From JBMORL01 sp049322335 (lineage in GTDB: Bacteria; Bacteroidota; Bacteroidia; Flavobacteriales_D; UBA2798): a stretch of DNA of 9,816 nucleotides. A program made the position numbers and the translations under genes. The notes under the pieces are model-generated. The model was not told the origin of the DNA. It searched no databases and saw nothing but the letters and a program-made list of their open reading frames with translations. This document shows positions 1 through 4,528 of the stretch, piece after piece. Every line of letters begins with the position of its first letter. Positions within the stretch are counted from its first letter, which is position 1. The stretch covers positions 1 to 9,816 of the forward strand of contig JBMORL010000090.1 of assembly GCA_049322335.1 (NCBI GenBank), in the 5' to 3' direction.

Positions 1-127
1 AAAAACTCTGTACATGATTTTTACCGGCATTTTCGCTCTTATGCACAACTTTAAGTTGTTGTTTTCCGGTGTAATATGTAAGTTTTAGGCAACCCATTTG
101 CGGGAACTAATGTACATAAAAAAACAG
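1..127. repeat. Terminal direct repeat, left copy (circular-contig overlap)
   Basis: These 127 bases are identical to the last 127 bases of the window (9690-9816). The window begins and ends exactly on the repeat, and 127 is a common largest assembly k-mer, so the simplest reading is one locus written twice because the molecule is circular (9689 bp). On the minus strand the copy carries the first 32 codons of the RHS-tip gene (start codon at 97-95) plus 30 bases upstream. A genuine duplication of an RHS gene start is a less likely alternative. Confidence 0.9.
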
Positions 128-145
128 CAGATTTTCTTTTTTCAT
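107..145 (-). other. Possible 12-codon leader mini-ORF before the RHS tip gene
   Basis: On the minus strand an ATG at 145-143 opens a 12-codon frame (MKKENLLFFYVH) that ends with TAG at 109-107. It is in the same frame as the RHS start at 97, and only TAG-TTC-CCG-CAA separates the leader from the RHS ATG. It could be a leader peptide giving translational coupling, or chance in a T/A-rich stretch. Further upstream, the ATG at 199-197 opens another short Phe-rich frame. No homology can be claimed. Confidence 0.2.
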
Positions 146-404
146 TTGAAGATTTTAACAGTTTTTCATTTGAAAAAAGAAAAAAAAGCGGTTTTTCATT
201 GGGAACTAAGTAGTTTTACTTACATTTTTTGTTTTACCGTTGCCCGGTATTTTTTGGCCGTTGGTTCACCGGAAGTAAAAAAAATGTTAAAGCGTGTTAC
301 TTTTTCTTTAGCTGTGCGTTAGACGTTATAACGATGTACGCATTTGCGTAAATGATAAGAAGGGAAGATATGCAGGGATTTTACGCTAATTAAATAAATA
401 TACC
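128..404. promoter_or_regulatory. Divergent intergenic control region (RHS tip / 264-aa gene)
   Basis: This AT-rich gap lies between the minus-strand RHS-tip gene and the plus-strand gene at 405, so it must serve both. It contains three copies of TTTTTCATT (138-146, 162-170, 192-200; spacing 24 and 30). The word GGGAACTAA appears at 201-209 and also at 102-110 near the RHS start. Two back-to-back palindromes sit at 324-333 (CGTTATAACG) and 337-350 (TACGCA-TT-TGCGTA), plausible operator sites. A 7-codon frame (MQGFYAN, 370-393) follows a purine-rich AAGGGAAG. I found no clear TAnnTTTG promoter box for either gene. Confidence 0.45.
324..350. promoter_or_regulatory. Tandem palindromes, possible operator
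   Basis: CGTTATAACG (324-333) is a perfect 10-bp palindrome. Three bases later comes TACGCA-TT-TGCGTA (337-350), with two perfect 6-bp arms. They lie 55-80 bases before the ATG at 405. The arrangement fits binding sites for a dimeric regulator, possibly the XRE protein of this element, but no regulator is demonstrated. Confidence 0.3.
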
Positions 405-1199
405 ATGAGTAAACAAACAGGGCTTATCCGTTTGGATGGTAAAATTGGCGGCATCAGTTTTTATAAACTTGATGGAGAAGATCTCGCCCGTATTGCCAAT
501 GGCCCAAGTAAAGAAAAGATCTTAAAAGATCCTGCGTTTATCAGAACGCGGGAGAACAACGTGGAGTTCGGTGGTTCGGCTACCGTAGCCAAAGCGTTTC
601 GTTTATCACTGGCTAACGTTATCCTGACTATGGCAGATGCGCGACTGGCATCGAGGTTAACAAAACTTTTCAAAGAGATTAACCTGCGGGGAACAGGAAC
701 CAGGGGACAACGCCCCATTTTGTTAACCTCCAATGAAGTGTTGCTGCTGAACTTCGAGTTGAACGAACGCCACAGCTTAGGCAGCGTGTTCAATGCTCCG
801 TTCACCCACACTAACACACCGGACCGTGACCAGGGCGATATCGTTATCGCTTCATTTATCCCGGACAGTTTTATTGATGCACCCGCAGGAGCCACCCATT
901 TTCGGGTAGTGCAGGCGCTCGGTGTGGTAAGCGATTATGCTTATGATCCGGCTACTACCAAGTACGAGCCATTGGATGCCACCACCAACATGATGGGTGC
1001 CGTTACTTACTCTCCGGTTCTTGCTTTGGGAAGTGCCCCGGTATCGGCCACCTTAACTTCTGCTTTGGCAGGATCACCGACCATGACCGGTGATGTGGGC
1101 GTTCTGCAATGCCTCGGTATTGAGTTTTTTCAGCGCGTAGGTTCAACGGACTACCTTTTAGCTCAGGGCAACGCCATGAAGATCATAAATGTGTTCTGA
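405..1199 (+). CDS. Conserved Bacteroidota protein of unknown function, 264 aa
   Basis: I recognise the general pattern but not a function. The N-terminus has the form 'K-x-G-x-I-x-L-x-G-x-I-G-x-I-S-F-Y-K' (residues 3-21), then a conserved-looking block around GPSKEKILKDPAFIRTREN (about 33-51). This style is common among uncharacterised Bacteroidota proteins of about 250-270 aa that often start MARQKGIIKLKG. There is no signal peptide, transmembrane segment or obvious catalytic motif. The C-terminal half is rich in Ala, Thr, Ser and Val and looks beta-rich. The ATG follows an AT-rich leader without a Shine-Dalgarno signal. The gene stands alone, with its own terminator 30 bases downstream, and appears more GC-rich than the RHS/immunity region. 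A structural or surface role is possible but unsupported. Confidence 0.9.
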   Translation: MSKQTGLIRLDGKIGGISFYKLDGEDLARIANGPSKEKILKDPAFIRTRENNVEFGGSATVAKAFRLSLANVILTMADARLASRLTKLFKEINLRGTGTRGQRPILLTSNEVLLLNFELNERHSLGSVFNAPFTHTNTPDRDQGDIVIASFIPDSFIDAPAGATHFRVVQALGVVSDYAYDPATTKYEPLDATTNMMGAVTYSPVLALGSAPVSATLTSALAGSPTMTGDVGVLQCLGIEFFQRVGSTDYLLAQGNAMKIINVF

Positions 1200-1228
1200 G
1201 ACTATTTAAAATGGTTTATACCGGGGGA

Positions 1229-1259
1229 AGCTCTGCCAGATGGCAGGGCTTTTCTTTTT
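1229..1259 (+). terminator. Rho-independent terminator of the 264-aa gene
   Basis: AGCTCTGCC (1229-1237) pairs with GGCAGGGCT (1242-1250), with one G-U pair, across an AGAT loop. It is followed directly by TTTCTTTTT (1251-1259). It lies 30 bases after the stop codon, a textbook intrinsic terminator position. Confidence 0.9.
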
Positions 1260-1388
1260 GTATAGCTCGATGATGGGTGGTAGCTGCATCTCTTTATCCG
1301 GATTTACCATACTTCATCTACGGCTCTGATACGGTTGAAGCCGGAAGAAGCAGTAACAAAGACGCGCGCCTATAACATGCGCCTTTCC

Positions 1389-1404
1389 GTCTCAGTACTG
1401 AGAC
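1389..1404. repeat. Perfect 16-bp palindrome
   Basis: GTCTCAGTACTGAGAC is identical to its reverse complement. It lies five bases before the left arm of the 11-bp inverted repeat at 1409-1449, so the two may form one protein-binding site, for example for a recombinase or an initiator. The function is unknown. Confidence 0.6.
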
Positions 1405-1408
1405 TGTG

Positions 1409-1449
1409 TTTTTAGATAAAACTTTCGTTTACAGTTGATTATCTAAAAA
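1409..1449. repeat. 11-bp perfect inverted repeat with 19-nt spacer
   Basis: TTTTTAGATAA (1409-1419) and TTATCTAAAAA (1439-1449) are exact reverse complements around a 19-nt spacer. The AT-rich arms followed on the right by AGG, and the nearby 16-bp palindrome, suit a recombinase or initiator site. The spacer is longer than the 6-8 bp usual for a tyrosine-recombinase core. It also resembles a hairpin terminator, but no gene ends here. Confidence 0.55.
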
Positions 1450-1784
1450 GGTGGTTTTTTCATTTTTTTTTGGTTGTCTTTTTCTGTTTTTTCGGATTAC
1501 TACCATAGTTAATTGACAGGTTGAGACTAAAGGGTTTCAACCTTCTAAGAAAGTTTGTTATTAAATATATCATCATAAAATATTTGATCATGATTCTAAC
1601 AATAATCATTTTGTGCATTCATGTCAATAGGTTCCTTCAATAAATATGGAAGTCTCACTTTTTGTTTTTGCCCTGCAAAGGTCGGTTCCGGAAGAACCTG
1701 ATTTGTAAATTATATTTTACACTAAAATTATTTTTCAACAATGAAAGTCCGGGATTTTTCCGGGGAGCGGGGCATTCAATCGGG

Positions 1785-1863
1785 CTTGTTTTTATTGGCG
1801 GATACCCTTCGACTTCGCTCAGGGTGACCACACGGTTTATGGGTATCCGACAATAAAAACGAG
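1785..1863. repeat. Long imperfect inverted repeat with a REP-like core
   Basis: The arm 1785-1807 is mirrored at 1841-1863 with two mismatches in 23 bases. The inner part, CGGATACCC/GGGTATCCG (1799-1807/1841-1849), is perfect. The loop starts with the REP-like sequence CCCTTCGACTTCGCTCAGGG (1805-1824), a type widely dispersed in Bacteroidota genomes whose minus-strand frames read VTLSEVEG or HPERSRR. This explains the spurious short frames here. It may be a nested mobile REP unit or a structured RNA. Confidence 0.7.
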
Positions 1864-1943
1864 CATCCAAGCGGGGCAGGAATCACCGCGGGGTAGTCTG
1901 TTATTCCCGCGCGGAAGGCTTGCAGGATCGCCCCGGTATTAGC

Positions 1944-1975
1944 TGTTGGAGGTTGTATAGTAACACCCTCCAACA
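1944..1975. repeat. 9-bp perfect inverted repeat (hairpin)
   Basis: TGTTGGAGG (1944-1952) and CCTCCAACA (1967-1975) are exact reverse complements with a 14-nt loop. There is no T-tract after it, so it is not a standard terminator. It directly abuts the palindrome at 1976-1992. Confidence 0.6.
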
Positions 1976-1992
1976 TGTATCAATTTGATACA
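1976..1992. promoter_or_regulatory. 17-bp palindrome, operator-like
   Basis: TGTATCAATTTGATACA consists of two perfect 8-bp arms around one central T. It directly follows the hairpin at 1944-1975. The geometry fits a homodimeric DNA-binding protein, such as an XRE regulator or an initiator, better than a stem-loop. No adjacent gene is controlled by it, so a replication or recombination role is possible. Confidence 0.4.
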
Positions 1993-2050
1993 ACTCTTAG
2001 GGTTAGTTAGCTGTAAAACAATCCTATAACCCAAAAGCAGGTTTTCGGGC

Positions 2051-2068
2051 ATTTTTTGGGTAAAAAAT
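2051..2068. repeat. AT-only hairpin
   Basis: ATTTTTT (2051-2057) faces AAAAAAT (2062-2068) across GGGT. It is an easily melted element in the gene-free region. It could help strand opening at an origin, or be incidental. Confidence 0.35.
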
Positions 2069-2092
2069 CCAGCTTTTTTCAGTTGGCTGTTT

Positions 2093-2116
2093 CCTCCTTC
2101 GCAGGGCCTTCGGAGG
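2093..2116. repeat. REP-like unit, intergenic copy
   Basis: This 24-base imperfect palindrome, with CCTCC at one end and GGAGG at the other, matches 20 of 24 bases with 6172-6195 inside the primase gene. The two copies on the same small circle, one in a coding linker, suggest a dispersed repeat family. Confidence 0.55.
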
Positions 2117-2235
2117 ATAAATTGGCGCGCCTTTCCTGCGCGCGGAGCGAGGGTGCTGCAAAGGGAGTGCTGTAATCGGCACGTTTTGCAGCTACTGCGC
2201 GTGGGTCAGCCCCGTGAGTCGGCAGGACGCAGCAA

Positions 2236-2273
2236 GGGTTTTTCCTTTAAAAAAATCAAAAAAGTCAAAACCC
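2236..2273. repeat. 7-bp inverted repeat around an A-rich spacer
   Basis: GGGTTTT (2236-2242) and AAAACCC (2267-2273) enclose a spacer with A7 and A6 runs. A-tract-rich DNA like this is often bent and occurs at origins and transfer origins. The assignment is only suggestive. Confidence 0.35.
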
Positions 2274-2327
2274 GCAGCCCGAGCGACAAGGCAGGCGCGC
2301 CCAACAAAGAAGCAGCGTCTGGATTGT

Positions 2328-2384
2328 ATGCGCCACACACAATAAAAATGTCATAACCGATAAAAAACATTGTGTGTGGTGCAT
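2328..2384. repeat. 16-bp inverted repeat with 25-nt AT-rich spacer
   Basis: ATGCGCCACACACAAT (2328-2343) is mirrored by ATTGTGTGTGGTGCAT (2369-2384) with one mismatch. The 25-nt spacer is AT-rich. This is among the strongest inverted repeats on the circle and is a good candidate for a recombinase, relaxase or initiator recognition site, or for a stable cruciform. Confidence 0.6.
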
Positions 2385-2447
2385 GCAAGACAGTGGGAGC
2401 TGCGTGTGAGCCACATAGGGTTGGGCAAAAAGCATGACAGGCGTAAG

Positions 2448-2467
2448 TTTTTTGCTTCAGCAAAAAA
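2448..2467. repeat. 8-bp perfect hairpin, TTTTTTGC/GCAAAAAA
   Basis: TTTTTTGC (2448-2455), loop TTCA, GCAAAAAA (2460-2467). A stem flanked by T and A runs could act as a weak terminator on either strand, but no gene ends nearby. Confidence 0.45.
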
Positions 2468-2474
2468 TGCGAAG

Positions 2475-2512
2475 CAAACCAACATGGGCTGTAATCAGCT
2501 TTTGTTGGTTTG
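2475..2512. repeat. Nested inverted repeat, 10-bp outer and 4-bp inner stems
   Basis: CAAACCAACA (2475-2484) pairs perfectly with TGTTGGTTTG (2503-2512). Between them GCTG (2488-2491) pairs with CAGC (2496-2499). Together they can fold as one long two-stage hairpin. It lies 134 bases past the stop codon of the second recombinase and may be an origin or attachment element or a small RNA. Confidence 0.5.
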
Positions 2513-2646
2513 ATTTGCACCTGGCGGGATTTTTGAGCGCGTCAGCCGTGGCGAACTCCGCTTTTCCTGCATTCGTGCGGTGGGCTTGTGTGGTGGCGTC
2601 TTTGGTAACGGAGACGGGATCTCAGTTGAAAAGAAAAAAGCTGATT

Positions 2647-3558
2647 TTATTTACTAACGTCATTGGCATTAGTGAAGTGATCGAGCGGGTGTAGTTTTTG
2701 GATGAGTGTTTTTAATTCTTCCAACCCGGTTTGTTTATATTCTTCTGTAGTGGCCGCCCGGTTATGTCCTGCAAAGACTTGTACTATCCGTAAATCGTGA
2801 CCGGATTTTAATAAGTGCATCAGTACACTTTGCCTTATTTTCATCGGGATTAATTTTTCGTGAGGTGGTTTTCCGGTATTAATAATTCTGTTGATGGAGT
2901 TGCTAAAAACTCTCTCCCCGGTGCTGCCAACAATAAATGCGTTTAAGTTGTCCTGTGTTTGTGCTTTGTTTTGCTGAAGTAGTTTTTCCCTGTCTTCGGT
3001 AATGTATTGGTGCATGAGCAGTATTTGGCTGGCTTGTAAACTTAACGTCCTTGCTTTCTGTTTGTATCCTCCCTTCGCTTTTATGGTTCCCTGCTTTAAG
3101 TCTACATCCGTTAGGTTAAGTGCTGATATTTCCTGCACGGTTAGTGCCTGGTAAATCAAAAGACTGATTATTACTTCATCTCTTTTCTGTAAAAGCTGGT
3201 TTTTGCTTTGGTGATTATTTAATAATTCTTCCAGCGTGGTGCGGCTGTATAAACTCTCTACCTGTATGCGTTTGTTGACCTGGTCTTTTAAATACATGTA
3301 CCGGCAGGGATGGTCTTTTCGTTGTCCTGTTTCATTTAACCAGCTGTAGTATATTTTGATGGCAAACAGATAATTGATTAAGCTTTTGGGATGAAGGTTT
3401 TGTAAACGCAGGTGGCCGATGTAATTTAACACGTCTTTGTATTTTGCTGTTTTGGATTCTGCTCCCATGTAACCGGTGTATTTTTTTACCAGGTTTAAAT
3501 AACCGGGAGCGGATTTGGGAGAGTATTTTTCCTTTACATAATTTTCAAGGGAGATCAT
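2647..3558 (-). CDS. Degenerate tyrosine recombinase (second of pair), 303 aa
   Basis: This is a phage-integrase-family protein with an N-terminal SAM-like core-binding domain (about 1-90) and a C-terminal catalytic domain (about 105-290). The family uses R-K-H-R-H/W-Y. Here the position of the first Arg (usual GLRxxE) reads ALTVQE, with Thr140 instead. Box II reads MKIRQ, so Met239 replaces the first His while Arg242 stays. GH (264-265) and the nucleophile candidate Tyr274 are present. It is therefore probably weak or inactive alone and may work as a partner of the upstream recombinase. Its ATG overlaps the TGA of that gene (ATGA), which indicates translational coupling and fixed stoichiometry. 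Length is normal for XerC/XerD-like proteins, so this is not a truncated pseudogene. I saw no clear terminator after it. Confidence 0.9.
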   Translation of the reverse strand: MISLENYVKEKYSPKSAPGYLNLVKKYTGYMGAESKTAKYKDVLNYIGHLRLQNLHPKSLINYLFAIKIYYSWLNETGQRKDHPCRYMYLKDQVNKRIQVESLYSRTTLEELLNNHQSKNQLLQKRDEVIISLLIYQALTVQEISALNLTDVDLKQGTIKAKGGYKQKARTLSLQASQILLMHQYITEDREKLLQQNKAQTQDNLNAFIVGSTGERVFSNSINRIINTGKPPHEKLIPMKIRQSVLMHLLKSGHDLRIVQVFAGHNRAATTEEYKQTGLEELKTLIQKLHPLDHFTNANDVSK

Positions 3559-4481
3559 TGTACGAGTTTTTGCAGTTGTATTTTACTGATGTGGGTATAT
3601 ACTTCGGTGCTTTCGAGCTGTGAGTGTCCTAAAAACTCCCGGACTTGTTCTACCGGTATTCCCTGCTCGATTAAGTGGGTAGCGATGGAGTGGCGCAGGT
3701 TGTGTATGGAGATGTTTTTTTCTTTGATGCTTTCCACCCCGGTCCGCTCAATGAGTTTTTTTAATATTTTGTTGTAGGTTCCTTTCTGCATTCGTTTTCC
3801 CTTGCTGTGTATAATAAATGCTTTTTTTTCTTCTGATACCTGCTGCAACCGTTCTTTGTACAGGTAACTGGCTATATCACGGGCTACGGACTTACTTAGC
3901 GGAACGATCCTGCCTTTATTGCCTTTTCCTTTTTTGATAACTATGTGCCCTTCTCTTAAATGCAGGTCTTCGATATTACATTGTATTATTTCACTTACGC
4001 GCAGGCCGCATCCGTATCCCATTGCTAAAATGGCTTTCTCCTGGTAAGTATATGCTGCGTGGTAAAGTGCTTGTAGTTCCTGTTGTGTTAATGCCGTGCG
4101 GGGGCTTTCTTCTTTGGGATATCTCAGCTGCAGGTTGTTCACGGGGTTTTCTTCTGCTCTTCCGGTGTGAATGAGCATATCGTAAAACTGGCGGATGTTT
4201 TGCACCTGGTCAATGATGGTTTTTTCCCTTAGTGGTTTTCCGTCTTTTTTGCTGGGTTGTTGTTTTAAGTAATTGTAGTAACTTACTATGTTCGCAGTAG
4301 TGATCTGCGTTATGTCGGTGGTAAAAAAAGTTTCTGCATAATGTAAAAAATCCCTTAAGCGTAACCACCGGTTGCGGCAACTGTGTGCAATGTATCCCAA
4401 CTGTATTACATGGGTGTAAAATTCCCGGGCTAACTCCTGGTAGTTTTTGTCTATGATTATGTTGTTGGTGGGTCTTCCCAT
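3555..4481 (-). CDS. Tyrosine recombinase, XerC/XerD-like, catalytically intact, 308 aa
   Basis: It breaks and rejoins DNA through a 3'-phosphotyrosyl intermediate. The N-terminal core-binding domain covers about residues 10-110. The catalytic domain shows the whole set: Arg161 in CGLRVSE, Lys186 in the KKGKGNKGR beta-hairpin, His260/Arg263/His264 in HNLRHSIATHL, Gly285-His286 in LGHSQ, and nucleophile Tyr295 in STEVYTH. It is 47 bases downstream of the primase-helicase and overlaps the second recombinase by ATGA, so all three are likely one operon. Possible jobs are integration/excision of the element or resolution of circle multimers. The paired arrangement favours a two-protein recombinase like XerC/XerD in principle, but neither gene is the host xerC/xerD on context. 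Confidence 0.95.
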   Translation of the reverse strand: MGRPTNNIIIDKNYQELAREFYTHVIQLGYIAHSCRNRWLRLRDFLHYAETFFTTDITQITTANIVSYYNYLKQQPSKKDGKPLREKTIIDQVQNIRQFYDMLIHTGRAEENPVNNLQLRYPKEESPRTALTQQELQALYHAAYTYQEKAILAMGYGCGLRVSEIIQCNIEDLHLREGHIVIKKGKGNKGRIVPLSKSVARDIASYLYKERLQQVSEEKKAFIIHSKGKRMQKGTYNKILKKLIERTGVESIKEKNISIHNLRHSIATHLIEQGIPVEQVREFLGHSQLESTEVYTHISKIQLQKLVQ

Positions 4482-4508
4482 ACTCTCATTTTTTCAGAAC
4501 ACCGAACG

Positions 4509-4523
4509 CCACGCTAAGCGTGG
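4509..4523. repeat. Hairpin between primase and recombinase genes
   Basis: CCACGC (4509-4514) pairs perfectly with GCGTGG (4518-4523) across a 3-nt loop. It sits in the 47-base gap between the primase-helicase stop and the recombinase start. On the minus strand it is not followed by a T-run, so it is not a terminator in the operon direction. It may set RNA stability or lower expression of the recombinases. Confidence 0.5.
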
Positions 4524-4528
4524 TTTAT

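Larger units (their letters stand above)
1260..2646. other. Gene-free, inverted-repeat-rich region (candidate ori/att/oriT)
   Basis: About 1.4 kb with no credible coding frame. The frames that exist are short, mutually overlapping, and run through REP-like repeats. The region holds at least eight inverted repeats (annotated separately), two REP-like units and a compound GC-rich stem area around 1865-1928 (CCGCGGG at 1886-1892 facing CCCGCGCGG at 1906-1914). It also has short stems at 2155-2162/2185-2192 (GCTGCAAA/TTTGCAGC) and 2597-2604/2609-2616. It is the largest gene-free stretch on the circle and lies beside the recombinase genes, so replication origin, attachment site and transfer origin all have to be looked for here. 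I saw no tandem iteron array and no tRNA. Confidence 0.55.

Noticed and set aside
45..59. 15-bp palindrome ACAACTTTAAGTTGT
   Set aside because: It lies inside the RHS coding start (the QQLKVV codons) and is adequately explained by the coding sequence.
98..322. 74-codon plus-strand frame in the AT-rich gap
   Set aside because: It uses a weak start, runs through T/A homopolymers and repeats, and its composition (Lys/Phe-rich) reflects base content. No recognisable domain.
461..895. 144-codon minus-strand frame opposite the 264-aa gene
   Set aside because: It is a shadow of the real gene. The plus frame has a conserved-looking N-terminus and a terminator at the right place.
1409..1449. Integron attC-like site or CRISPR-like repeat
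   Set aside because: There is no RYYYAAC/GTTRRRY pair, no integron integrase signature, and no regularly spaced repeats with spacers.
1655..1976. Overlapping small frames on both strands (64-71 codons)
   Set aside because: They contain VTLSEVEG and HPERSRR peptides, which are translations of the REP-like repeat, and run through inverted repeats. Non-coding DNA is the better explanation.
1260..2646. tRNA gene or tRNA-fragment attachment site
   Set aside because: I looked for a GGTTCGAnnCC-type T-loop with matching acceptor arms and found none. A covariance-model search would settle it.
2153..2694. Frames of 67, 104 and 86 codons in the repeat-rich region
   Set aside because: They overlap one another on both strands, cross palindromes, and show no domain or ribosome-binding support.
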